Shown here piece by piece: positions 56,090-64,000 of a DNA stretch of 64,000 nt (position 1 is the first letter of the stretch; the number at the start of each line of letters is the position of its first letter). The DNA is from Psychrobacter sp. PL19 (GTDB taxonomy: Bacteria; Pseudomonadota; Gammaproteobacteria; Pseudomonadales; Moraxellaceae): assembly GCF_017875835.1 (NCBI RefSeq), contig NZ_JAGING010000001.1, forward strand, positions 1,860,001 through 1,924,000. Reading direction: 5' to 3'. The notes under the pieces were generated by a model, which ran no database searches, had not been told where the DNA came from, and saw nothing but the letters and a program-made list of their open reading frames with translations. The position numbers were made by a program, and so were the translations under genes.

Positions 56090-56430
56090 TTTTAGTCCTT
56101 TTTTAGTCCTTTTTTAGTGGGATTGTATTAAAAATATTTTAGTACAATTTTAATAATTTTTAAATCGTCCTGTCTTAAAATAAGTCGATACATTTTTATT
56201 TAGCATTGGTGTTTATCGGTTACGGCCCATCGTATATTTCCTTTACTGCCTTATCAAAATAATATTCAGTATTCTGGAGGTGATACTTGCCTCTCTAGCG
56301 GCGCTTACTCTCATCAACCATTGAATCTAAATTATTTGGTATAGGCGCAACATTAACGTCTTTAAATATCGCACAAGTAAAACACTTGTTGTGCCTAATC
56401 TTGATAATTAAATGAGTGGTTATCTAAAAC
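56090..56430. other. Divergent intergenic region between the ABM and GST genes
   Basis: AT-rich, with a small direct repeat TTTTTAGTCC near 56092-56110. No gene recognised. The GST promoter with operator follows at 56431. Confidence 0.5.
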
Positions 56431-56459
56431 TTGTACTTGAACGACCGTTCAATTATAGT
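56431..56459 (+). promoter_or_regulatory. Promoter with a TetR-type operator in its spacer
   Basis: TTGTAC (56431-56436) and TATAGT (56454-56459) are exactly 17 bp apart. The perfect palindrome TTGAACGACCGTTCAA (56437-56452) fills the spacer. A TetR repressor bound there would exclude RNA polymerase; the tetR gene at 58267 is the natural candidate. Confidence 0.75.
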
Positions 56460-56568
56460 TATAGTAACTGTAACAGCAAGTAATAAAAAAATGGTTCAAC
56501 TCACAATTCAGATTCTTGATTATTTCTATAGTTGCCAAACTAATATTTTTATATAATAGGATAGCGTT

Positions 56569-57249
56569 ATGCTCAAGTTTTATTTTCACCAAACCCCAAA
56601 CCCAATGAAAGTGGCTCTTTACCTTGAAGAGACCGGCTTGCCGTATGAATTGGTTGCTGTAGATACTTTAAAAGGCGAGCAACACACACCTGAATACCGC
56701 GCTATTAACCCGAATGGTAAAACACCGGCAATTGAAGACGATGGCACACGCGTGTTTGATTCGACTGCTATCTTAATGTACCTTTCTGAGAAAACGGGAA
56801 AATTAGCAGGACAGCCAGAAGATCGCGGTGAGATGCTGTCGTGGTTGCTGTTTGTAGCGACAGGCCTAGGGCCTTTTTCTGGTCAATCCGTTCATTTTAG
56901 ACACAAAGCACCAGAAAAAATACCTTATGCTATCAATCGCTATCTTCGTGAAGCTGAAAGTCATTATGAAGTGCTCGATACCCACATGGAAGGCCGCGAG
57001 TATATCGTTGGCGACGAGTATTCAATTGCCGATATTTCAGCATGGGGCTGGATTGATAAAGCTGCTGTCGTATTAGACGAAGAAGAATTAGAGAGCTATC
57101 CCAACCTAAAACGTTGGTTTGCAAATGTAAATGCACGTCCTGCGGTAGAAAAAGCCCGAACTCTTGCTAAAAATATCGAGTTTAAGACTGAGTTTGATGA
57201 TGTTGCCGCACGGGCGCTATATCCACAAAACTTTGATAAAAAAGCCTAA
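56569..57249 (+). CDS. Glutathione S-transferase family protein
   Basis: 226 residues. The thioredoxin-like N-terminal domain has FYFHQTPNPMKVALYLEETGLPYE, with NPNGKTPAIEDDGTRVFDSTAIL near 55 (cis-Pro and the glutathione-binding Asp-Ser pair). The helical C-terminal domain has EYIVGDEYSIADISAWGWI near 145. Resembles the YfcG/Ure2p-like and GstB-type bacterial enzymes. It likely conjugates glutathione or reduces disulfides in the cytoplasm. First of a gst-yghU-tetR group. Confidence 0.88.
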   Translation: MLKFYFHQTPNPMKVALYLEETGLPYELVAVDTLKGEQHTPEYRAINPNGKTPAIEDDGTRVFDSTAILMYLSEKTGKLAGQPEDRGEMLSWLLFVATGLGPFSGQSVHFRHKAPEKIPYAINRYLREAESHYEVLDTHMEGREYIVGDEYSIADISAWGWIDKAAVVLDEEELESYPNLKRWFANVNARPAVEKARTLAKNIEFKTEFDDVAARALYPQNFDKKA

Positions 57250-57294
57250 TCGAGACAAACAGAACTAATATTTTTCACCAACATAGAAGTGATA

Positions 57295-58155
57295 AAAATG
57301 GAAAATCAATACACACCACCAAAAATATGGACTCATGACGCAGAAAGTGGCGGTAAATGGGCAAGTATCAATCGTCCGGTTTCGGGGGCAACCCATGAAA
57401 AAGAGTTACCTATCGGCAAGCATGCTTTGCAACTGTACTCAATGGGCACGCCTAATGGCCAAAAAATTACCATCATGTTAGAGGAGTTATTAGCATTAGG
57501 TAAGGATGCGGAATATGATGCCCACATGATTAAAATTGGCGAAGGCGATCAATTCACATCGGGGTTTGTAGATATTAACCCAAACTCTAAGATTCCAGCA
57601 CTAGTTGATCACTCTAGTGACGATGCTGAGCCTATCTTTGAGTCGGCTTCGATTTTACTGTATCTTGCTGAAAAATTTGAAGCATTGCTGCCTACAGAAG
57701 GCAATAAGCGTACAAAGGTCTTTAACTGGCTATTCTGGTTACATGGCTCCGCGCCATACTTGGGTGGTGGGTTCGGTCATTTTTATGCTTATGCCCCCGA
57801 AAAATTTGAATACCCTATCAATCGTTTTACGATGGAAATCAAGCGCCAACTGGATGTATTAGACAAGCAATTAGCGACGAACGAATTTATTGCCGGTGAT
57901 GATTATAGTATTGCGGACATTGCCATTTGGCCTTGGTATGGCAATTTAGTTTTGGGGAATTTATACGACGCACAAGAATTTCTTCAGGTTGAAGAATACA
58001 CCCATATCCAGCGTTGGGCGACAGCCATGTTAACGCGACCAGCAGTACAACGTGGCTGCATCATCAACCGCAATTGGGGTGAAGAGTGGGAGCAGCTTGA
58101 AAACCGTCATAATGCTGATGACATTGATAAAGTCTTAGCATTAAAGCCAAAGTAG
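57295..58155 (+). CDS. yghU: YghU-like glutathione-dependent disulfide reductase
   Basis: 286 residues from the ATG at 57295 (MENQYTPPKIWTHDAES); another ATG 6 bp upstream is in frame. The 50-residue N-terminal extension PPKIWTHD...FASINRPVSGATHEKELPxG is diagnostic of YghU/YfcG-type proteins. GTPNGQKITIMLEEL near 70 is the glutathione-binding start of the thioredoxin fold, and NPNSKIPALVDHSSDD follows near 100. YghU of E. coli binds two glutathiones and reduces disulfides. It lies 45 bp after the first GST gene, so cotranscribed. Confidence 0.9.
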   Translation, partial: KMENQYTPPKIWTHDAESGGKWASINRPVSGATHEKELPIGKHALQLYSMGTPNGQKITIMLEELLALGKDAEYDAHMIKIGEGDQFTSGFVDINPNSKIPALVDHSSDDAEPIFESASILLYLAEKFEALLPTEGNKRTKVFNWLFWLHGSAPYLGGGFGHFYAYAPEKFEYPINRFTMEIKRQLDVLDKQLATNEFIAGDDYSIADIAIWPWYGNLVLGNLYDAQEFLQVEEYTHIQRWATAMLTRPAVQRGCIINRNWGEEWEQLENRHNADDIDKVLALKPK

Positions 58156-58190
58156 TTTATCTCGAATAAAGCCAAGCGATAAGGTAAGAG

Positions 58191-58227
58191 ACCAAGTAAT
58201 ACTATTATTACTTGGTTTCTGTTTTTT
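58191..58227 (+). terminator. Hairpin with T-run between yghU and tetR
   Basis: ACCAAGTAAT pairs with ATTACTTGGT across 6 nt, then TTCTGTTTTTT. A partial terminator would lower tetR expression relative to the GST genes. Confidence 0.6.
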
Positions 58228-58266
58228 AAGACAAGCTTTTAAGACAAAATTTCTAAGGTAAAAACT

Positions 58267-58851
58267 ATGAGTGCCCCAGTAAAATTTAATCGCGATGATG
58301 TGGTTGAAAAAGCAAAAAATCTCTATTGGCAAAAGGGCTACCACGCAACGTCAATGAGAAACCTACAAGACGTGGTGAATATGCATCCCGGTAGTATTTA
58401 CGCCGCTTTTGGCAGCAAAGACCAGTTGTTTGCAGAAGCACTAAATCGTTATGCTAAAGATGGTGCTCAGAGGCTTGCTGACTGTATGGCAGAAGATAAC
58501 ACCGTGCTGGGTGGTTTGAAGCGATTCATTCATAGCGTGACTGTATATAATACAGCCACTGCGCCAAGTGGTATGTGCATGATTGTCAAAACGGTCTCTG
58601 AACTCACCCAGAACGATAGCCCAGATTTATTGGCTCATGCAACGGGTATTTTAGAGAATATAGAAGCATCTTTTTCTGCTATTTTTAGGCAAGCCATCGA
58701 CGATGGTGAAATCAGCGTTAAGAAAAATCCGGTTGAGCTGGCGCGTTATTTCCAAATTCAAATAATAGGTTTGAGGACGTATGCTAAAGTCACCAATGAT
58801 AGTGATGCCGTAGAAAAATATATTGATGATATCTTTGAAAATATGGTGTAG
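58267..58851 (+). CDS. TetR-family transcriptional repressor
   Basis: 194 residues. The N-terminal helix-turn-helix is typical: VVEKAKNLYWQKGYHATSMRNLQDVVNMHPGSIYAAFGSKDQLFAEAL. The ligand-binding C-terminal half, with Cys near 84 in PSGMCMIVKT, resembles NemR/YxaF-like repressors that sense electrophiles. It follows gst and yghU, and the perfect palindrome in the gst promoter is a likely operator, giving autoregulation of the group. AAGGTAAAAACT precedes the ATG. Confidence 0.87.
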   Translation: MSAPVKFNRDDVVEKAKNLYWQKGYHATSMRNLQDVVNMHPGSIYAAFGSKDQLFAEALNRYAKDGAQRLADCMAEDNTVLGGLKRFIHSVTVYNTATAPSGMCMIVKTVSELTQNDSPDLLAHATGILENIEASFSAIFRQAIDDGEISVKKNPVELARYFQIQIIGLRTYAKVTNDSDAVEKYIDDIFENMV

Positions 58852-58931
58852 AAGGGTATTTTTCTCTAGCGTGTCATAAAGCAATCATATATTCACCAGC
58901 GACACGTGGAGTGACCTATGCTGTCAAATCC

Positions 58932-60196
58932 GTAGACATTAACTTGGGAGGTTTTAATTATGCAGCCTGACGGTAAAAGTCAAGCCACATTCGTCTTGGC
59001 GTTTTATAGCCCAAGCCCTTTTGAATCCTAGTCTGGTTGTACTCAAGCTCAATATATTTAATGATGTCATTGATGGCTTCGAATCTCGTTTTATAATCTT
59101 GGTGATACACCAGCTCGTTCTTCCTTGCGGAGCAGTGCTCCTCACCTGAGAAGCTCTCTATTGGTGCATTGTCGAAGCAATTACCTTTGCCGCTCATTGA
59201 GCCCTTAAACTTATGCTGTTTGATGATCTTGTGATAATCATGACTACATACTGACTGCCTCTGTCAGAGTGGACGGTCAAGTTCCTACTTGGTCCTTTGT
59301 TCTTAATAGCCATGTTCAATGCACGGCAAACTAAATCTGCTGTCATGCGCTTATTAATGGCATAGCCGACAAGCTTTTTAGTATATAGGTCTTTAACGCC
59401 CGCCAAGTACAACCAGCCCTCGCGCGTCCAGATATAGGTGACATCGCTGACCCTGAGAAGCACTGCTTCGCAAGGTTAGAGCGACTGGCATCAAATTTCT
59501 GATCAAGCAAATTCGGATAGACAAGCTTATTGTGATTTGAGTTGGTGGTGATTTTAAAGCGCTTGTGGCGACGACAAGCAATGCCGTGTTCTTCTTTAAG
59601 GCTTCTGACCATATATTTGATGATGGCATACCCTTGCTCTGTAAGATGAGCATGCAGACGCTCATAGCCAAAGCGCTGCTTGATCACATCATGAGCCACT
59701 CTGACCAGTAATTCACTGTGATTGCGATGTATTTGCTGCTCACTGATGTCACGGTTTACCCAGCCATAGTAGCTTGATGGCTTAACGTCCAATACACAAC
59801 ACATACGAGTAATGCTAAATATTTGCTGGTTGGCTTCAATAAAGGCGTACTTCACTAACTGTTTTTCGCGAAATACGCCGTCGCCTTTTTTAATATCTCT
59901 CGTTCCTCTTCAGCTATTTTTAATTGCCGTTTGAGTTGCTTGATTTCTACAAGAGCTGCCATAAGCTCAGGATCATATTGTTCTGTGCCGACAAGCTTGC
60001 CTTGATTGGTTTTGTTCTGCCAATTGGATAAGGTTTGCATCGCTATTCCTAATTACCGAGCAGTTACACCAAGATTGCCGTTATTATCAGCTATTTTTTT
60101 GACGGTTTCTGCTTTGAATTCTGTACTGTAGCTCTGTATTTTTTTGGTCATGGTAAACTCCCTATCGAGTCGTTAGTTTACCAAGTTTATCTCTAC
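58932..60196 (-). mobile_element. IS3-family element, inactivated
   Basis: About 1265 bp. Ends GTAGACATTAACTTGGGA (left) and, read inward from the right, GTAGAGATAAACTTGGTA agree at 14 of 18 or better. Inside, on the minus strand, are orfA and orfB of an IS3/IS150-type transposase, both broken. It sits between tetR and a CDF-transporter remnant, which it may have disrupted. Confidence 0.8.
58958..60150 (-). pseudogene. IS3 transposase OrfA/OrfB with one nonsense and two frameshift lesions
   Basis: OrfA starts at 60150 (MTKKIQSYSTEFKAETVKK), hits an in-frame TAA where QLGIA is expected, and continues to 59855 through a leucine-rich helix. OrfB starts at 59855 and shows FGYERLHAHL, then loses frame near 59470 at an extra palindromic insert. 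It resumes with [21 protein letters not shown] and VHSDRGSQY (the second Asp), shifts again near 59240, and ends with CFDNAPIESF and the Glu region. The DDE residues survive but in three frames. Confidence 0.85.
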
Positions 60197-60199
60197 GGT

Positions 60200-60525
60200 T
60201 TCTTCAGCATAGCCCAAAGATGGCTAACGCAATGGCACTAGCAAAGCCACCGAGGTAATTTACTTTGCCCGTACTAAAACTAAATGAGTTTTTTTTAGTA
60301 TTTTTTTAGCGTATGAATAAGCAAATATAGCAATAAGGCTGAATGCGTGCTCATATGCCACTCATCAGCCAGTAACGCGATAGAGTCAGACCATGTACCC
60401 GCAGCGATCTCCAAAACCATGATTATCGTCGTTAACCAGAATACAATCTTAACCTTAGATTTATTTTGGGCGTTATCGACACCGAAATCATGAGAGTGCT
60501 CCCACTGAATAGTTGATAACTTTTT
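60200..60525 (-). pseudogene. Remnant of a cation diffusion facilitator (CDF) transporter
   Basis: The minus strand reads SHDFGVDNAQNKSKVKIVFW, then EIAAGTWSDSIALLADEWHM with the CDF metal-site pattern. A frame change follows, then GKVNYLGGFASAIALAIFG. This matches the first membrane helices of DmeF/CzcD-type metal efflux proteins. Truncated at the IS3 end. Not functional. Confidence 0.75.
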
Positions 60526-60639
60526 AGAACACCACCAAACAGATTAACAGTATCGATACTGTGAGTACGCTTACTATCACTTGAGCGTTATTTTTGATTA
60601 TTAGATAATCTCACTATCAAACATAACGAGCGTTGGAAG

Positions 60640-60805
60640 CCTGACAACTGTTGAGATTAATCGGCAAGCCGGCGAAGACCTTAAGTTTATTCAGTTGTAT
60701 CACTTGAAGCTCACCATTATCATATTTTAGATAGTCAGTAACGCAAAGCTTATGAATAATTCGCGATAGGGTTTCAGGAGTAATATTCAACTATTTGGCT
60801 AGATA
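60640..60805 (-). pseudogene. C-terminal fragment of a Crp/Fnr-family regulator
   Basis: The minus strand reads, after a stop, LNITPETLSRIIHKLCVTDYLKYDNGELQVIQLNKL, the recognition-helix and wing region of a Crp/Fnr helix-turn-helix domain. No upstream cyclic-nucleotide-binding domain remains. Confidence 0.6.
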
Positions 60806-60832
60806 TTTTTAGGTAAAAATCCAAAGTATTTT

Positions 60833-62119
60833 TTATAGAAAAATCATTTTTGGGGGTTGATGCATTAAGAAGTTTTGATGGGAGATATTCCAAGCGTAAG
60901 CACCCGCTAAAGTGAAAACAAGGCAGTCTCCAATACGCAGTTCTTCAATCCATTGATTTTGTGCCAGCACGTCTTTAGGTGTGCACAGCTGGCCGACAAT
61001 GGTCGCATTAGTATTAGTGATGGCAGCTTTATTTGTCAGGCTTTCTTGATGTTCGGTTTCTATTGTTTTTATAGTGCTGCGAGGTACAATGAAGAAGGGA
61101 TGGTTGTGTTGTTGCGCGGCGGGTGTTCTAAAATGGTGTGTACCGCCATGGCCAATCACGAATGTCTCACCAAGATTTTGTTTGATGTCTAACACCTCCA
61201 TTACATAATAACCACAGGGCGCTGTGATAAAACGTCCAATCTCAAACCTCAAATTAAATTCAGGATTAGCCTTTAAAATAATTGAAAGCTGTTGGCAAAA
61301 TTTTTGCCAATCAAAATGTTGAGGATTATGATCATAGTGAATACCTATACCACCACCGACATTGATGGTCAGTGACGAAGGCAGTGATGAGTAGTCATGC
61401 TGCCACTTCTTGACCATGTCAATATATCGCTGTATTAAAAGCAGATGGCGTTCTACAGATAGTTGGTGAGACATTAAATGAAAATGAAACCCACATAGTT
61501 GAATAAGTGGGCTTGAGTCAATAATGTCTAGCGCTTGTTTAAGGCTGGTTTCATCCAATCCGAACGGTGTAGGTTTGCCGCCCATGACCAGTTTACTGCT
61601 ACCTATATCACCGATATGGATGTTCATCCTCAAAAATATACGTACGGGAAGCTGTAATGATTGACTGAGGGTTTGAATTCTAGACAGCTCTACCAGACTT
61701 TCTACATGAATCGTATCGATTTGTTGGTGAATGGCTTGATGAAGGTCTTCTATAAGCTTTCCTGGTCCACCAAAAATAATAGGGTTGTTAGGTTGATGGG
61801 TTTGTAACCAATTGAGCTCGCCACCAGAAGCAGCTTCAAAGCCATCTACATGGTCTGCTAACGTTGATAATATCTCAGGCTCAGCGTTGGCCTTGATGGC
61901 ATAAAATAAATGTGTGCGATCTGGTAAACAACGCGTTATAGTCTTTATTCGTTCTTCTAGAGCTTTCAAGTCATAAATATAAGCACAAATTGGTGACTGT
62001 TGAGCACCAAATTCATGAATGCAATCAATGATTTTTGTATGAAGGTTATTATTATTTGATGCTTTATTTCGCACTTTATTTGAGGGTTTTGTCGACGCGT
62101 CTGTTATCATTTTAGGCAT
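60833..62119 (-). CDS. PLP-dependent type III decarboxylase of siderophore biosynthesis
   Basis: 428 residues of the diaminopimelate/ornithine decarboxylase fold. PLP lysine in HLFYAIKANAEPEIL near 90, glycine loop TINVGGGIGIHYDH near 250, and a C-terminal CTPKDVLAQNQ / GDCLVF segment with the catalytic Cys. It overlaps the NIS synthetase gene by 8 bp, so the pair is coupled. This pairing occurs in vibrioferrin (PvsD-PvsE) and staphyloferrin-type (SbnH) pathways, where the enzyme makes the amine building block. Housekeeping lysA is less likely in this context. Confidence 0.82.
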   Translation of the reverse strand: MPKMITDASTKPSNKVRNKASNNNNLHTKIIDCIHEFGAQQSPICAYIYDLKALEERIKTITRCLPDRTHLFYAIKANAEPEILSTLADHVDGFEAASGGELNWLQTHQPNNPIIFGGPGKLIEDLHQAIHQQIDTIHVESLVELSRIQTLSQSLQLPVRIFLRMNIHIGDIGSSKLVMGGKPTPFGLDETSLKQALDIIDSSPLIQLCGFHFHLMSHQLSVERHLLLIQRYIDMVKKWQHDYSSLPSSLTINVGGGIGIHYDHNPQHFDWQKFCQQLSIILKANPEFNLRFEIGRFITAPCGYYVMEVLDIKQNLGETFVIGHGGTHHFRTPAAQQHNHPFFIVPRSTIKTIETEHQESLTNKAAITNTNATIVGQLCTPKDVLAQNQWIEELRIGDCLVFTLAGAYAWNISHQNFLMHQPPKMIFL

Positions 62120-63998
62120 TCCTTTGAGTCTGATTCAGATGAGTTGTTAAGTTATGATTACTGCCTTTATTAGGGTTGAGCGTAGAGGGTTGCCATGGGC
62201 ACGGAATCATGATGTAGGCGGAATATTTATCAGCAAGCTTTAGTAATCGGGTTTTATAATTGGTTTTACTGGGCATACTGCCACCCTCTATTAGCGCTTG
62301 AATCTCAGGCTGAGCGCCATATGTCAGCTGCCAGTTAATCAATATATTTTTGACAGTCTGCCAGAGTAAAATCTCTAAAGCCTCCGCTGAGCTTGCGCCT
62401 CGACATAAATAAAAGATAGCTTCACTTAGATTATTAACGAAAACGCAATAGGCAATGCGTGACCATCCCTCTTCTTTGGAGTAGAGGATCGACTGTTTGC
62501 TACGTGCAGATAAGCCAGTAACGTTGTCAAGTGACCACAGGGTATCAACAAGTTTAGTCCCTTCAAGATCTCGAACCCAAACACACGAAGGCAGTCCCTG
62601 ATTGAAACCAATAACTGTGTTTTGTAAATGCGGTTCGAACACAATGCCGTGATTAAAAAAATAATCAAAGGTACCGTCAATTAAAATGTTGGCATAACGA
62701 TCTAACCATAAACAGGCTAAGGTATCGTAATGTGGTATTTGACCGGTGTGGGAGCGACGCTGCTGCTGTAATTGCCGCTCAATCACACTGTCTCCAAACC
62801 TGTCCTCAGTAAACAAGGCTGCAGCAACTTGGGGCGCAAGATACTTGATTTCATCAGCAGTAAAAGATTCTCGAAACAAAATTCCAAATGCTTCTGTAAT
62901 AAATTGAGTGGATTCAGCATCTTCATCGGGGAACTTGGACGCCATATCAACAGTAGCGGCAGCTGGTTCTAACATCAGTTTAAAAGTGGGGTCAGTCAGG
63001 CGTGTGCTGTGATAAATTTTTGCTAAAATACCGTTTAGATAAACGGCGCTGTGTAGCTCATACCACGCATTTTTGCGAATGCAGTTGGTCAAACGAACGT
63101 GGATAGAGCATTTAATAAAATGTGACAGCTGGTCATGATATAAAGTACGTACCGATGATGTTGGGGAGACGGTCTTGCCAGCAATACCAAGTGGCACAAC
63201 ATAGCCTGATGCTATCGCTCGCTTGATGGTTAGGTTCGCCAAGATGCCTTCTGCTTCCCATGGATGACACGGATAGTAAACCCAATCGTCTTGACTTATA
63301 GGGTCTAACGAGTCAGCAGACTCACTTAGTAAAATATGAGCAATATCGCTAAGCACTGTTTTGGCGTGTTCGCCAATATACGTGACTAGAGAGGGATCAA
63401 TTTTAAACCAAAATAAGGAAAATTGACTTTGGGTTTCGGGGGAGTGAGCCAATAAAGAGGTCGTATTGACACCTTGTCGGCTCTTAGGAGAAGGGTGGTA
63501 AGCATGGCCCCAAAGTAATGCTTGCTCGCTGTAGATATAATCATTAGGGATATGGCTGTGGCTAGATTTGTCACTCTGAATACTGTGACAGTTGTGAGTA
63601 GAAGATTGTAGAAAGGCGGTTGTCATGCTAATGCTATTGACAATCTGATCTTTTAGCTCTTGATTGATACTCAATTGATAACGAGTCGCAATATAGTCAT
63701 GGATATAATCGATTAATTGACGAATGTTTAGGCACATCCAAGGTTGATTGTTTGCTTTTAACCAAGGAGACCCACTCAGTTGACACTTCCCTAAGCGACT
63801 AAAGTAAGCCACTGGCAATACGATTCTGGTAGAGTGAGAGGGGTCGTTAGCCACAGGAAATCTAATAGTCAGTAGCCGTTCACTAGGGCAGGCTCGGTCA
63901 TAAAGTAAACAAAACGGCAAGTCGTCATGAGCCTCATCGATACTCATGTCTTGATTGGGGATTGCAAATTCACGAAGATAGCAATTGATGATGTTCAT
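62112..63998 (-). CDS. NRPS-independent siderophore synthetase (IucA/IucC family), possibly partial at the window edge
   Basis: At least 628 residues. IucA/IucC hallmarks: NCYLREF near the start, the ATP-binding HPWEAEGILAN region near 245 with SPTSSVRTLY near 280, and HFHN-like EPHLQNTVIGF near 450. These enzymes join citrate or another carboxylate to an amine or alcohol using ATP. The ATG at 63996-63998 lies 2 bp from the edge, and family members usually have about 20 more residues before NCYLRE, so the true start may lie outside. Partner of the decarboxylase gene downstream. Confidence 0.88.
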   Translation of the reverse strand: MNIINCYLREFAIPNQDMSIDEAHDDLPFCLLYDRACPSERLLTIRFPVANDPSHSTRIVLPVAYFSRLGKCQLSGSPWLKANNQPWMCLNIRQLIDYIHDYIATRYQLSINQELKDQIVNSISMTTAFLQSSTHNCHSIQSDKSSHSHIPNDYIYSEQALLWGHAYHPSPKSRQGVNTTSLLAHSPETQSQFSLFWFKIDPSLVTYIGEHAKTVLSDIAHILLSESADSLDPISQDDWVYYPCHPWEAEGILANLTIKRAIASGYVVPLGIAGKTVSPTSSVRTLYHDQLSHFIKCSIHVRLTNCIRKNAWYELHSAVYLNGILAKIYHSTRLTDPTFKLMLEPAAATVDMASKFPDEDAESTQFITEAFGILFRESFTADEIKYLAPQVAAALFTEDRFGDSVIERQLQQQRRSHTGQIPHYDTLACLWLDRYANILIDGTFDYFFNHGIVFEPHLQNTVIGFNQGLPSCVWVRDLEGTKLVDTLWSLDNVTGLSARSKQSILYSKEEGWSRIAYCVFVNNLSEAIFYLCRGASSAEALEILLWQTVKNILINWQLTYGAQPEIQALIEGGSMPSKTNYKTRLLKLADKYSAYIMIPCPWQPSTLNPNKGSNHNLTTHLNQTQRNA

Positions 63999-64000
63999 GA

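Overview
This 64 kb chromosomal window is from a gammaproteobacterium of the Moraxellaceae, most likely Psychrobacter. The call rests on AT-leaning codon use, Psychrobacter-like metabolic genes, and many small IS5/IS3-type elements and miniature inverted-repeat elements. No tool was run; everything is read from the sequence.

Region 1 (1-10 kb): the window opens inside a type I Zorya anti-phage operon (3' end of zorC, complete zorD). Then come a leucine-rich-repeat protein, decayed small genes, the parvulin ppiC, a tRNA-Gly(GCC) with clear promoter and terminator, a thiamine-diphosphate 2-oxo-acid decarboxylase and a Tsx/OmpK-like outer-membrane protein.

Region 2 (10.5-29.8 kb): a complete type I-F CRISPR-Cas locus on the minus strand (cas1, cas2-3, cas8f, cas5f, cas7f, cas6f, leader, array). 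The array is very large: I count 163 repeats of 28 bp. It is interrupted by four near-identical 99-bp non-spacer segments, and a decayed fifth copy forms the distal end. Between cas2-3 and cas8f, on the opposite strand, lies what I consider the main discovery: a mini-CRISPR of two degenerate repeats around a 20-nt pseudo-spacer, with its own promoter and terminator. The pseudo-spacer matches 17 of 20 bases upstream of cas8f next to a CC PAM. This is the architecture of a CreR-type cas-autorepressing guide RNA.

Region 3 (29.8-44.7 kb): nitrogen and C2 metabolism. A plus-strand operon carries an isochorismatase-fold amidohydrolase, the three oxamate carbamoyltransferase subunits (allH, allF, allG), carbamate kinase (allK), an allophanate-hydrolase C-domain-like protein and an NCS1 permease. 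This predicts recovery of ATP and ammonia from a ureide or oxamate-type compound. After a tnpB-only IS200/IS605 element comes a minus-strand bhcABCD cluster, the beta-hydroxyaspartate cycle for glyoxylate assimilation.

Region 4 (45-55 kb): IS and MITE debris, then a DUF1445-biotin carrier-biotin carboxylase-pxpB-pxpC-pxpA-NRAMP-like transporter operon (5-oxoproline or related lactam use). It ends in a second carrier-like protein that lacks the biotin-accepting lysine. An NAD-malic enzyme follows.

Region 5 (55-64 kb): an ABM monooxygenase, a glutathione transferase pair with a TetR regulator and a palindromic operator, a decayed IS3 element, remnants of a CDF transporter and a Crp/Fnr regulator, and two minus-strand genes of an NRPS-independent siderophore pathway running off the right edge.
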